Below are positions 17,011 through 25,896 of a stretch of 64,000 nucleotides of DNA, piece by piece (within the stretch, counting starts at the first letter, position 1; each line of letters opens with the position of its first letter). Location: positions 558,001 to 622,000 of the forward strand of contig NZ_JAUKWQ010000002.1 of the NCBI RefSeq assembly GCF_030504645.1, in the 5' to 3' direction. The notes beneath the pieces were generated by a model that was not told the DNA's origin, ran no database searches, and was given only the letters and a program-made list of their open reading frames with translations. Made by a program: the position numbers and the translations under genes. This DNA comes from Rhizobium oryzicola (GTDB lineage: Bacteria; Pseudomonadota; Alphaproteobacteria; Rhizobiales; Rhizobiaceae).

Positions 17011-17823
17011 CTACGGAAGGGTTATTCCGAGAAGTGAAGCGGCGTGCTTAAGACTGGTGTAGGCTGATTCTACCTTAGGGACGAATTCGATAGCTTGCGC
17101 GACGCCCACGATTGCAGATTTGAGTTTTAGTCCGTTGGGTTTTTCCTTAGCTAGCTCGCTCAAGCTTTCTTCGGCAAGTTCCACAACTTCAGCTGACCCA
17201 CCGCGTGCATTCTCAATGTCGTCTCGATGCTGTAGCACCAAATGAAGCGCAGCACGCAGCGCTTCATTTGCATCGGCCCCTAAGGTTTGGGTGTTTTGTG
17301 CGAAATTAGATTCGCCGCTTTGAACCACGCCTACCGGACCATTGAACACGAACGTGCTATTGCTATCACGTGGATTTCTCATTGGGGCAGCCTCCGCAAT
17401 CAGATCGATTTCCACTCGGGTCCGAGTTATTTCGCCGTCCAAGATCTTGCGGTTACTATCTGTGAAGTTTTGAGCCCCACCCTCAGAGCCCACCTTAGAT
17501 AAATACAGTGACTCCATAGTCTGAAATTGGCGGCGTATCTCTGAGATCACTACGTCCTTGATCTCAGTGGCATTGTCTGACGTGATAGGGATACCGTGTG
17601 CCGTAAGTACCCGAAACATCGTATTTCGAATTAGAGCTGTGCGCGGGACAATCTGCTTGCGCACTAGTTCAGACAACATTCTGTAACTAGCGGTCCCGCC
17701 ATGGAGGCCGCGTGAGACAAGTGTCGAGATAGCTTGCATCTGGTCTAGTTGATGCTGCCTGTTAAACTCCTCCGCATCAATTTCGCAAAGCGTCCGAAAA
17801 CTTGAAAGTGCTTTCTCGTCCAC
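17011..17823 (-). CDS. Hypothetical protein with a VQSG-type amyloid-like motif, 270 aa
   Basis: Starts GTG at 17823 with a GAGG site. Two helical regions (residues ~1-120 and ~185-270) flank a short beta segment FVFNGPVGVVQSGESNFA (~157-174). This resembles the G-x-V-Q-x-G motif placed between domains in several bacterial defence and toxin proteins (prokaryotic RHIM-like), but the residue after Gln is Ser rather than Ile or Val, so this is a resemblance only. No enzymatic motif seen. It lies just outside the transposon's left end and is preceded by a perfect hairpin. Confidence 0.5.
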   Translation of the reverse strand: MDEKALSSFRTLCEIDAEEFNRQHQLDQMQAISTLVSRGLHGGTASYRMLSELVRKQIVPRTALIRNTMFRVLTAHGIPITSDNATEIKDVVISEIRRQFQTMESLYLSKVGSEGGAQNFTDSNRKILDGEITRTRVEIDLIAEAAPMRNPRDSNSTFVFNGPVGVVQSGESNFAQNTQTLGADANEALRAALHLVLQHRDDIENARGGSAEVVELAEESLSELAKEKPNGLKLKSAIVGVAQAIEFVPKVESAYTSLKHAASLLGITLP

Positions 17824-17839
17824 GTTTTAATCCTCGCTA

Positions 17840-17862
17840 TTGTGCCCTTTACAAGGGCACAA
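17840..17862. promoter_or_regulatory. Perfect 10-bp inverted repeat upstream of the 270-aa gene
   Basis: TTGTGCCCTT and AAGGGCACAA form a perfect 10-bp stem with a 3-base loop, starting 17 bases upstream of the GTG start of the minus-strand gene and just ahead of its ribosome site. This could be an operator or a transcript hairpin controlling the gene. Confidence 0.5.
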
Positions 17863-17995
17863 AACGATTGCGCTTTCAAACCCTCAGAGGGGCCCGTGTT
17901 GAGTTTCACAATAAAATCAATGGCATTATGGAGGGGTGAATTTCGGATAAGTATCTGATTCAAAGGAAAATTATAACAACCTCCGGGCCCACCAA

Positions 17996-18000
17996 AAACT
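17996..18000. repeat. Left target-site duplication (AAACT)
   Basis: AAACT directly precedes the left terminal repeat; the identical five bases directly follow the right terminal repeat at 44531-44535. Five-base duplications are characteristic of Tn7-family insertion. Confidence 0.7.
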
Positions 18001-18025
18001 TGCTGTTCGCCACATGCCTTTGAAC
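18001..18025 (-). repeat. Left terminal inverted repeat / TnsB-like site
   Basis: Reads TGCTGTTCGCCACATGCC then TTTGAAC on the plus strand. Its reverse complement matches the right end repeat at 44506-44530 at 21 of 25 positions and contains the same ATGTGGCGA core as the three right-end sites. Only this one strong site was found at the left end. A shorter TTTCGCCTCGAAAAC at 18026-18040 may be a decayed second copy. Confidence 0.7.
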
Positions 18026-18152
18026 TTTCGCCTCGAAAACTGAGCAAAGCGGCTCGTTTTCTCGTGTTGGTTGTTCATATAATTCCTAGGCAAACACTCG
18101 GGTAATGATTTTTGTCTAAGCGTCAGCCTCAGAATTAATGAGGGACGCTCTT

Positions 18153-18539
18153 ATGGCCATTCAGCTCAAATACAACGGTAAGAATGACAAGGCAGGTCAA
18201 TGCGAGGTGACGATACGAGGGAAAACCAAATCGACGGGTGACGGAGAGCAAGGACGAATCCTAGCGCTGATCGAAATCGAAGCATTTGAGAAGGGTGAGG
18301 TTGAGCGCAAGGAGCTAATGGAAGCTTACGACGATATGGTCGCCAAATCAGTAGATGGTTTTGTGCTCCGCTTATGGGAACCGACAATGCCGCCAGCCGC
18401 AAACGAACTTCCGGAGGCAGCAATCAAGTCAGCTCGCTACGAAGCGTATATTGACGGAGAGGAAGTCTACAAAGGGGATGATCTCCAAGAGTTGCGCAAT
18501 ATAGTCAGCAATATTCCAGACTCCAGTTTCGGTCCTTGA
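18153..18539 (+). CDS. Hypothetical protein, 128 aa
   Basis: The ATG at 18153 (MAIQLKYNGKNDKAGQCEV) has a GAGGG site. A small alpha/beta protein with a central helical segment (EIEAFEKGEVERKELMEAYDDM), no signal peptide and no membrane helix. Family not recognised. It is the first gene inside the left end and overlaps the tail of the convergent 159-aa gene by 35 bases. Confidence 0.5.
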   Translation: MAIQLKYNGKNDKAGQCEVTIRGKTKSTGDGEQGRILALIEIEAFEKGEVERKELMEAYDDMVAKSVDGFVLRLWEPTMPPAANELPEAAIKSARYEAYIDGEEVYKGDDLQELRNIVSNIPDSSFGP

Positions 18540-18984
18540 AATCACGAGGTCTTGTTATTTGAAATCGCTTTGCTGCTTCTATTTTTTCAAGACCTATGTG
18601 CTGAGCGGGTGAGTGATTAAGGAGATGCTTGTAGTTCAACAGCGCGCCTTCTCCGTGAATATTCTCTATTTCCTTCCATTTCTCCAAAATGTATTCAGCT
18701 GCTTCAATGATGGCCGCGTCCTCGCCGATGGGATCGCTGGCGATGCTGTTGCGCACTCTGTCGATCCAAAATTCCAGTCCCTTGGTGTCGCCTAATTCCA
18801 CACAGCAAACAACGGTTCCCACGCGGAAAGCTCTTTTGGATGGCATGCTTGGATGCTCAAGTTCCGTCACCCTGTCGGCGATAGCATTCCTCATCACGCT
18901 CAGATGTTTTTCTCGCATAGTGATGCCCTCGGTCATTAATAGAAGATTCTTGTCCGAGATTTCTATCGGCGCAAATCCTCTCAC
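18505..18984 (-). CDS. Hypothetical protein, 159 aa
   Basis: The longest frame starts GTG at 18984, with a GAGGAAG further upstream than ideal; the ATG at 18936 (MTEGITMREK) is an alternative. Mostly helical and soluble; no motifs recognised. It is divergent to the DUF4297-HerA operon, with 58 bases between starts including a TATAAT at 19009-19014 that would serve the operon. Role unknown. Confidence 0.5.
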   Translation of the reverse strand: MRGFAPIEISDKNLLLMTEGITMREKHLSVMRNAIADRVTELEHPSMPSKRAFRVGTVVCCVELGDTKGLEFWIDRVRNSIASDPIGEDAAIIEAAEYILEKWKEIENIHGEGALLNYKHLLNHSPAQHIGLEKIEAAKRFQITRPRDFKDRNWSLEYC

Positions 18985-19042
18985 TCGCGCTTAGCGCTTC
19001 CTCTCTCCTATAATGTCAATCTGGGATTGATTCGGGGGTGGG

Positions 19043-20293
19043 ATGCTGGAAGTCGACAAAAAACGTGAAGCAACAGCATCGATCAGGGGCTATTTGTACC
19101 AGCTTGATGCAGCCTTGCTCAAAATCCTGAACGCGGGCCTGGACGAGAACGTCGTTATTGAGGGCATTGAAGACTTCGACCGCTATACCGATGAAGGCGT
19201 CATTTATGGTCAGGTAAAATACTACGCGGAACAGAACCTGACAGACTCGGTGCTGCGCGATCCCCTGCATAAGCTCTTTGTTCATTTCCATGGGCTCGAA
19301 GAGGCTCAACGCGCAGGCAGAAAATACCTGCTATACGGGCACTTTTCTGAAGTTAAGATCGATATCGGCGAGCTTTCCGTCGAGCGCTTCAAGTCCGTGA
19401 TGGAATACCGGAAAGAAGTGAAGGCCACTGACGGCACAAAATCCTACGAAAAGAAGTCTTTGCTCGACGGCATGGCCGCGCCAGATGGTCTAATTCAGGC
19501 GTTCTGCAAGAGCTTCAGCATACAAATCTCGACGGAATTTTCTCAACATCGCAACATCGTCATCGAGGCAATACGGAAAAACCAAAACGTAACCGCGTTT
19601 GAGGCCGAAGGCTTTCACTATCCAATGGCCTTCGACTACATCGCCACACTCGCCACGAAAAAAGATGAAAACGACCGCAAGGTCACCCGGCGTGACCTGC
19701 AGGAACTGCTCAAAGGTACTCAAGCTGTCCATAATCGTTGGCTTCTCCGGGAGAAGGATGCAAGCGAGTACGCGAAGCATATGAAACGCCTTTACTTCTC
19801 GCCCGCCAACGGCGCAGGAATCGTGCGTGCATTCATCATTGAATGCGATGCGGCAACCGACGGTTCGGTTGTCTGCGACCAACTCAGGGCAATCGGCAAC
19901 AACTGGAGTTCGGCTAAGAAGCGCCGCATCCAGAATTCCGAGCGCTATGCACCATTCATCCTCCTACGCGGCGCGGATGAAAAACTCATCATGCAAGTGA
20001 AGAACGAGCTGTTCGATACCGGAACCATTTTCGTAGACGGTTTCCCATATCGCGGATCGCCATTCCGCATCGATCACGTTCTTAGCCAGCAGACCCAAGA
20101 GCACCAAATCGAAATTCGTCTTGTTGACGACGTTGACCAGTTGGTGGAGGCCCTCGCCGGTGTGGGACGGAAGTTGTGTCACATCTACGACTTCTTCCTT
20201 GAACGCCCAGCAGCCGTGGCTCTGCCTGGTCCAACGAGTCGGATGTATTCGATCCCCGTCAGCAGCATCTCCACAATCACTAAAATTATCTGA
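19043..20293 (+). CDS. DUF4297/Cap4-like nuclease-domain protein of HerA defence system, 416 aa
   Basis: The N-terminus follows the DUF4297 (Cap4-like) pattern: IRGYLYQLDAALLKIL, then VVIEGIEDFD and GQVKYY, giving the E/D...QxK core of a PD-(D/E)xK nuclease (Asp44, Gln57, Lys59). The remaining ~300 residues are helical and may sense a phage signal or bind HerA. It is the first gene of a three-gene operon (9-base gap to HerA). DUF4297-HerA pairs are known antiphage systems, in which the HerA ring assembles with the nuclease to degrade DNA. Function here is inferred from family and pairing. Confidence 0.75.
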   Translation: MLEVDKKREATASIRGYLYQLDAALLKILNAGLDENVVIEGIEDFDRYTDEGVIYGQVKYYAEQNLTDSVLRDPLHKLFVHFHGLEEAQRAGRKYLLYGHFSEVKIDIGELSVERFKSVMEYRKEVKATDGTKSYEKKSLLDGMAAPDGLIQAFCKSFSIQISTEFSQHRNIVIEAIRKNQNVTAFEAEGFHYPMAFDYIATLATKKDENDRKVTRRDLQELLKGTQAVHNRWLLREKDASEYAKHMKRLYFSPANGAGIVRAFIIECDAATDGSVVCDQLRAIGNNWSSAKKRRIQNSERYAPFILLRGADEKLIMQVKNELFDTGTIFVDGFPYRGSPFRIDHVLSQQTQEHQIEIRLVDDVDQLVEALAGVGRKLCHIYDFFLERPAAVALPGPTSRMYSIPVSSISTITKII

Positions 20294-20302
20294 GGACGTA
20301 CA

Positions 20303-22042
20303 ATGACTGAGGAAATCGCCAATGCCGAGGTTGTCGCCGTTTATCCCAACAAAGTTCGAGTGGCCGTCGATGATCTCTTGAATTTCCAGGCTGCGGGCGA
20401 GTCTCTTCGCGTTGGGTCCTTTCTCAAGGTCTCGGACAATGACAACGTTTCTCTCATCTGCATCATTGAAAGCTTTTCAATCGAGATGAAAGAGGTGAAA
20501 GGCGACGGCAGCAGTGACTACAAGCGTGTCTATATGATTGATGCGCATCCTCTCGGGACCCTTAAAGATGGAAAGTTCAATCGCGGCGGTGACGAACTCG
20601 CCATTCCGCCAAAGAAGGTGGTTCCGGCGACGAAAGCGGAAATCGCAGCCATCTATGCAGACTGCTATGCGGCTGAAGACCGTTTTTGCTTTTCGTCATT
20701 GACCAGGCAGCGCGATATTGTCGTCCCTGTCCATGGCGACCGGTTCTTCAACAAACATATTGCCGTTGTCGGTGCTTCTGGATCGGGCAAATCATCGAGT
20801 GTGTCGTCAGTTCTGCAAAAGGCGATATCTGCCAAAACCGGCGAATACCAGGGACTCAACAACTCCCATATCCTGATATTCGATCTTCATTCCGAATATG
20901 CCACGGCGTTTCCGAAGGCGAATGTTATCACCGTCGATGACCTCGTCCTGCCATATTGGCTTCTCAACGAAGACGAGATGGAGGACATGTTCCTGGAATC
21001 GGGGGACAACAACAACTACAACCAGGAGTCGCTGCTCCGCTCCGTAGTGACCATCGCCAAGAAGATCAGCAATCCTGCCGTCGAAAAGGTCAATTTCGAC
21101 AGTCCGCTTCGATATGACATTCAGCACGTAGCGAACGCTTTCCGCAACCTGACGCGGGAAACAAAAGATGCTGAGAACTCGCTGCATATCAAGTTTAAGG
21201 ACGGCACGACCGAAACGTTCGATGACGTGGAAGGGCAGCTTGAGCACTATTGCAAGGCGTTGCGGGAATTCGCGGCCCCGGAACGCAGCAAAATCAACAA
21301 AGGCCCCTATGCCGACGGTAGTATCGACAAATTCGAGCGTCGGATTAGATCAAAGATATCCAACTCCCGGCTTGACTTCATATTCGGTGCGAAGGCCAGA
21401 TCCGTGACCCTGGAGCAGGTACTTGAACAGTTTACCGGCTACAACGCGGGAGGCGAGTCGAATGTCACCATCATCGACCTCAGCGGCATCCCTTTTGAAC
21501 TGCTCAGCATTACCGTTTCGCTGATCTCCCGTTTAATGTTCGATTTTTGCTATTATGCTCGGCGCGTTGAAAGCAAGACTGAACAGCCATTCCTGATGGT
21601 TTATGAGGAAGCGCACAAATACGCGCCAAAGAGTGGCCTTGCTCGCTACAAGGCTTCCCTGGCTGCAATCGAACGCATCGCCAAAGAAGGCCGAAAGTAC
21701 GGCATCAGCCTTCTCATTTCGAGCCAGCGCCCGTCTGAAATTTCAGAAACTATTTTTTCGCAATGCTCCAACTTCCTGGCAATGCGTCTCACCAACCCCG
21801 ATGACCAAAGTTATGTCCGCCGACTATTGCCGGATACCCTTGGCAATTTGACCGAGGGCATGCCCGCGCTGGAGCAAGGGGAAGCGCTTCTGATCGGGGA
21901 CGCCGTCATCATGCCTTGCGTCGTGTATGTGGAGAAATGCAATCCCGAACCCTCATCGAGTGACGTGAAATATCTGACGCTATGGAAAGAAGAATGGAAG
22001 AAGATCGATTTCAAGCAGCGTGCCGACAATTGGCGGGGCTGA
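20303..22042 (+). CDS. HerA-type hexameric ATPase (DUF87), 579 aa
   Basis: An N-terminal HAS-barrel-like region (residues ~1-140) precedes a RecA-like ATPase with Walker A GASGSGKS (157-164), FDLHSEY (193-199), a Walker B-type MVYEEAHKY (~432) and sensor-like SSQRPSEIS (~475). These match HerA/FtsK-superfamily DNA translocases that act as hexameric rings with a nuclease partner. Here the partner is the DUF4297 protein encoded directly upstream. Length fits the family. The third gene follows after 16 bases, so all three are probably co-translated. Confidence 0.85.
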   Translation: MTEEIANAEVVAVYPNKVRVAVDDLLNFQAAGESLRVGSFLKVSDNDNVSLICIIESFSIEMKEVKGDGSSDYKRVYMIDAHPLGTLKDGKFNRGGDELAIPPKKVVPATKAEIAAIYADCYAAEDRFCFSSLTRQRDIVVPVHGDRFFNKHIAVVGASGSGKSSSVSSVLQKAISAKTGEYQGLNNSHILIFDLHSEYATAFPKANVITVDDLVLPYWLLNEDEMEDMFLESGDNNNYNQESLLRSVVTIAKKISNPAVEKVNFDSPLRYDIQHVANAFRNLTRETKDAENSLHIKFKDGTTETFDDVEGQLEHYCKALREFAAPERSKINKGPYADGSIDKFERRIRSKISNSRLDFIFGAKARSVTLEQVLEQFTGYNAGGESNVTIIDLSGIPFELLSITVSLISRLMFDFCYYARRVESKTEQPFLMVYEEAHKYAPKSGLARYKASLAAIERIAKEGRKYGISLLISSQRPSEISETIFSQCSNFLAMRLTNPDDQSYVRRLLPDTLGNLTEGMPALEQGEALLIGDAVIMPCVVYVEKCNPEPSSSDVKYLTLWKEEWKKIDFKQRADNWRG

Positions 22043-22058
22043 CTTTGGGTGACATCAC

Positions 22059-22883
22059 ATGAAGGTTGGGTATACCGAGTTCTCATTTGGATACGCGTTC
22101 ACCGAAAATCTCATCCGATCACACCCGACCGGGGCAACGGGTGCGCCGGTGTTCCCAAATCTGGTCCAAGAGGCGAAGCTTGGATACGATGTCCAAATCC
22201 AATTGCCAGCTGTGCCACTTTTCTTTCAATTTAAGCTGCCTGACCGGATGAAGAAGGGAACAGCTTTCGAGGTATCGACCGGCAGCTGTCCAGGGCTGAA
22301 GACGCCATTTTATCGGATTGGCTTGATGCGAAATGACCTGTCGAAGCAGCATGCCCATCTTATGGAGCTTGAGAAGAAACATCCGGGTTGCGTTTTCTAC
22401 GCCGCCCCTTGCCTTGCAGACATTCACGCATTCAACAAATCTTATGGTCTGGGCAGGGTTTTCCAAGACACCGCATTTTTCTCGCCTAGGGATATCGGGC
22501 CACTTCCCGATAACAAGCAGCATACAATCGCCTATCGTAGCGATCTTGGACATGCATACTTCTGTTCTGATCCGCAGGAAGTGCGCCGGACAACGTTTGA
22601 CGACGTTCAACAAAAGATTGGCGCGCTCCTCCAGCAGAAGCAATACAGTGATGCAAGAGAGACCGCTCGCAGTACCCGCGAGCAGATTGTCGACTTGGCG
22701 TCTTCGACTTCCCGAAGGCAGGCAGCCGGACTAGCCGACAGAATACGTGTTCGCGTCAGAGCCATCATGCCTTCGGCCGCGATTAACACTGAGCAGGAAG
22801 AAACGCTTACGAATTTACTCCTGGCGCGTGACATTGCTCGCATCGATCTTGGGATCGAACTTTTAATTGCTCAGCCAGGTTAA
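22059..22883 (+). CDS. Third gene of the HerA operon, unknown function, 274 aa
   Basis: The ATG is 16 bases after HerA and the gene is in the same operon. The N-terminal ~190 residues form an alpha/beta domain with conserved-looking pieces: TENLIRSHPTGATGAPVFP, LPAVPLFFQFKLPD, VFYAAPCLADIHAFN, FFSPRDIGPLPD and YFCSDP. The FQFKLPD piece could be the QxK of a restriction-like fold, but the acidic partner is not obvious. The last ~80 residues are helical. I cannot name a family; a third gene in this position could be a specificity or regulatory subunit of the DUF4297-HerA system. Confidence 0.55.
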   Translation: MKVGYTEFSFGYAFTENLIRSHPTGATGAPVFPNLVQEAKLGYDVQIQLPAVPLFFQFKLPDRMKKGTAFEVSTGSCPGLKTPFYRIGLMRNDLSKQHAHLMELEKKHPGCVFYAAPCLADIHAFNKSYGLGRVFQDTAFFSPRDIGPLPDNKQHTIAYRSDLGHAYFCSDPQEVRRTTFDDVQQKIGALLQQKQYSDARETARSTREQIVDLASSTSRRQAAGLADRIRVRVRAIMPSAAINTEQEETLTNLLLARDIARIDLGIELLIAQPG

Positions 22884-22900
22884 GGGCGGCGGTACAACGG

Positions 22901-23803
22901 CTAAGGCCCCATCCCGAAAACCACGGTTTTGTCCTGGCCAGGAACCTCAGGGTGATTGCTGCGTCGAAACGCCGGGCCATTGCCCAAGATAATCATCGAC
23001 GGGTATCCCTGCCAATCCAGTTCAAGCTGGGCTTCAAAATACCTTGCCTTGGCCTTGGTCACCAACTCTTGGGGAGCGGTCTGATCGTAACCAATGGCCA
23101 CGTCAGCGAGGGGATGATGCAGATATTGAACAGCTTGTAGTGCCAAGGTCACAGCGCAGGTGATGACACTTCTGTCTACAAACAGGCTGCCGTCGTGATC
23201 ATTCGCAAACTGAAACGGACCACTGGCCACTGGTTTGTGCCCCGGGACAGTGAAATAGGCATAGCGAGAAACACCACGAAGAAATTCGCCGGTCGGCTGG
23301 TTGTCGTTTCCGGCGAATGTGGGATCGTTGCCCACCAATATGATGTCGATGCCGCCATCGCCTTCAATGGACCTGGACACGTATGCGCCCTCGATGAATA
23401 GGTTTAATTGAACATCGACCTGTAGGCATGGCTGCTGGCCGAATAGAAAAAATGCGTGTGCTCTTGGAAGTTTAAGGGCCTGCGCTTCAATGGTCGGCAG
23501 CTCCAACTCCAATAGATCGGCACCAATTCTTGAAACGTCGAAAATGCAATCCCCCGAAGCGAGGACGCGGGCCGCAATGGGTTCGAGATGAGCAATGGTT
23601 AGTAGGCGTTCGTCACGCTCGTCTGGCAACATACCGCTGAACTCTTTCGAGGCGGCCCAGTGACGCATGATGGCCTCCTGGCGGAATGTGTTTTGAAGCT
23701 CCGATGCGGCCAGGGAGCCCGAGATAGTCATGCCTAGCGCGTCCAGCCTACGGCGGAAGACGGCCTCGAACATCGTTGCGCGGCATGGATGGGGATATCG
23801 CAT
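22901..23803 (-). CDS. Hypothetical protein, 300 aa
   Basis: Converges on the HerA operon with 17 bases between stops. The start at 23803 is the longest (MRYPHPCRATMFEAVF); an ATG 10 codons in is possible. Predominantly alpha/beta and soluble, with a segment YVSRSIEGDGGIDIILVGND. No family recognised; independent of the HerA operon by orientation. It may be a stand-alone cargo gene. Confidence 0.5.
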   Translation of the reverse strand: MRYPHPCRATMFEAVFRRRLDALGMTISGSLAASELQNTFRQEAIMRHWAASKEFSGMLPDERDERLLTIAHLEPIAARVLASGDCIFDVSRIGADLLELELPTIEAQALKLPRAHAFFLFGQQPCLQVDVQLNLFIEGAYVSRSIEGDGGIDIILVGNDPTFAGNDNQPTGEFLRGVSRYAYFTVPGHKPVASGPFQFANDHDGSLFVDRSVITCAVTLALQAVQYLHHPLADVAIGYDQTAPQELVTKAKARYFEAQLELDWQGYPSMIILGNGPAFRRSNHPEVPGQDKTVVFGMGP

Positions 23804-23879
23804 GAAAATGGTCTCAAGGTTTCGCAGAACCTATTTTGACCGCTAAGAGTGCAAGTAAGAATCGCCCATTTGAGGAAGC

Positions 23880-24908
23880 CTAGGCGAGAAACGGTGCCCC
23901 TGGCTTCTGGAAATTGTCCACGACCTCCCACTCATCTTGCCACCTTGGATCAACTTCCAGATCAACCCGACGGAACGCAAAGCCTCGTTGCCGTGTCCAT
24001 TCCATCACGCCGTAATTGCCCGTGTTCAGATTCTTGTATTCCTGTTTTCGTTTCCCAGCGGCAATCGCACGCGACCGCATAAGCAATCGTTTGTCGAGTA
24101 CAGAGACGTTCACGTATTGGCTGCCTTGAAAACTCGTTTCATTGAAGCCGTGCCGATGACCAAACAAAAAGAGTGGAATCCCGGGAAAATCGTTCTGCGT
24201 CTTCGATAATCGGTCGTGGGTTACGACAATTGTTCTGGAGTTTGCCCACTCTGACGTCTGGACGACATCAGATAATGCGGCGCGGTTCACCGCTTGGGCG
24301 GTTGCTGATACCGACAATAGATCGTGTTGGTACCGGTTGAACTCATCAGATTTCTCTATTTTGTTACTATCATCAATTACGGCATCGAGTTGCTTGCGTC
24401 GCCGCTTATCGAGAGCGTCCACTTTGGCTTGCGAAGGCTTCCTGCGCGAGCCTGACATCAAGTCTTGAAGCGCGGCCGTATACTCTGCTTCAATGACAGA
24501 TATAGCGTGTTCCCTGATGAAACGAGCTGCGTTCAGTTCAGATATGACGGTCGTATGCCCATCTTCCACTTCTTGCCGCAAACGAACTGCAACGGGATTT
24601 TTTCCCCAACCCGCAGTGCACCCACTAAAGCCCACAATACGGAGGTCGCCTAGGGCGAAGGGGTTCAGATGTAGATGATAGCAGTTGACCCCAAACGACT
24701 TGTCATAGTCGAGCCCATGATCCCAGTTTCCATACACATACAAAACTGGGCATTTGAACGAACTGAATACATCGAAAATTTCCTTTGTGTTGTTAGAGCC
24801 GATGTCTCCCGCAATAATCAACGCATCATATTGGTCGGTTTCCTGCGACCGCATCCTCTTGGCGGCGACGAGGTTGTCATGAATGTCGGATGCGAGGAGG
24901 ATTTTCAT
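23880..24908 (-). CDS. Calcineurin-like metallophosphoesterase, 342 aa
   Basis: The ATG at 24908 gives MKILLASDIHDN, placing the first metal motif right at the start as usual; the frame's upstream extension is rejected. Motifs visible: DIHDN, GDIGSNN, GNWDHG, and late VVTHDRLS and FLFGHRHGF, giving the D-H...GD...GN(W)(D/E)...H...GHRH metal set of the family. The middle (~140-240) has a long charged helical insertion. It is divergent to another phosphoesterase gene, and the two probably share a promoter region. Substrate (nucleotide, DNA or protein) unknown. Confidence 0.75.
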   Translation of the reverse strand: MKILLASDIHDNLVAAKRMRSQETDQYDALIIAGDIGSNNTKEIFDVFSSFKCPVLYVYGNWDHGLDYDKSFGVNCYHLHLNPFALGDLRIVGFSGCTAGWGKNPVAVRLRQEVEDGHTTVISELNAARFIREHAISVIEAEYTAALQDLMSGSRRKPSQAKVDALDKRRRKQLDAVIDDSNKIEKSDEFNRYQHDLLSVSATAQAVNRAALSDVVQTSEWANSRTIVVTHDRLSKTQNDFPGIPLFLFGHRHGFNETSFQGSQYVNVSVLDKRLLMRSRAIAAGKRKQEYKNLNTGNYGVMEWTRQRGFAFRRVDLEVDPRWQDEWEVVDNFQKPGAPFLA

Positions 24909-25117
24909 CGGAAACAATCTCGTCTGCCATATTTTATGCTGACCTTTTCTGTGCTCGATTCTCGCTTGCGGCCAATCAATTATTATTCCGCCTTTAATTG
25001 CGGTCGTTCGTGGCCCAAATACTTGAGTGGCAACGGAATTTTTCTCCATCAGAACAAGCCATGGGAAACCTTTTGAACGTAGAGGTCAACCAGATCACGG
25101 AACGGACACCATTCAGC

Positions 25118-25894
25118 ATGAATCTGGCGTATGCAATCGGGGATATCCACGGCAGAGACGATCTCCTCCGTCCGCTCCTTGCAGCGATAAATGAAGACGC
25201 GGCCGATAGCGCTCGACGTTTCATATTCCTCGGCGACATCGTTGACCGTGGTCCAGACAGCAAGGAGTGCATGGAAATCGTCAACCAGACGATGTTGCTG
25301 CATCCAGGCTCCAAGTTCGTGCTGGGCAATCATGACGAGCGCTTCTGGCACGCCATCAGCGGCATTCTGAGACCAGACGAGCAGGCTGCTTGGCTGGAAG
25401 ATTTTGGTGGCTGGCAAACCGTCGAGGCCTATTGTGGCGGTCACCGACCATCACTTCCTGAGTTTACCGCGCATTTTCACGAATTTTACGATCATCATCT
25501 CGAAATGCTGCAGTCAGCTGTCGACAAGGTGGAAACCACAAATTTCTGCTTCGTGCATGCCGGTGTTCGGCCAGGCTTCAAAATGGCAGATCAGGACCCT
25601 CATGATCTGCGATGGATCAGGGATGGCTTCATCGAATTCACCGGCAAGTTCGAGAAGACTATCGTACACGGACACACCATCACCGATAGTGAACTTCCTG
25701 AGGTGCACGGGAACCGGATAGCCATAGACACCGGCTCCTACCGCACTGGTCGGGTTTCTTCAGCTGTCTTCGTTGACGATGAACTCGCAGGCTTCATCTG
25801 TGCCGAGAAGATAAACGGCAACCCGCTCATTCGCCGCTTTGGCGCTAGAATGGAAACGCAAGATCAGACCGCTGCCAAGGTGACTGCCGTCTAA
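25118..25894 (+). CDS. PPP-family serine/threonine phosphatase-like protein, 258 aa
   Basis: The ATG at 25118 gives MNLAYAIGDIHGRDDLL, the standard family start; ATG 25061 is an alternative. The full PPP metal set is visible: GDIHGR, GDIVDRGPDS, LGNHDERF, HAGVRPG and VHGHT. This is the bacterial PrpA/ApaH-like subgroup, acting on phosphoproteins or Ap4A-type nucleotides. Second phosphoesterase in a row, divergent to the previous gene with ~210 bases between. Its stop nearly touches that of the convergent 242-aa gene. Confidence 0.8.
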   Translation: MNLAYAIGDIHGRDDLLRPLLAAINEDAADSARRFIFLGDIVDRGPDSKECMEIVNQTMLLHPGSKFVLGNHDERFWHAISGILRPDEQAAWLEDFGGWQTVEAYCGGHRPSLPEFTAHFHEFYDHHLEMLQSAVDKVETTNFCFVHAGVRPGFKMADQDPHDLRWIRDGFIEFTGKFEKTIVHGHTITDSELPEVHGNRIAIDTGSYRTGRVSSAVFVDDELAGFICAEKINGNPLIRRFGARMETQDQTAAKVTAV

Positions 25895-25896
25895 GG

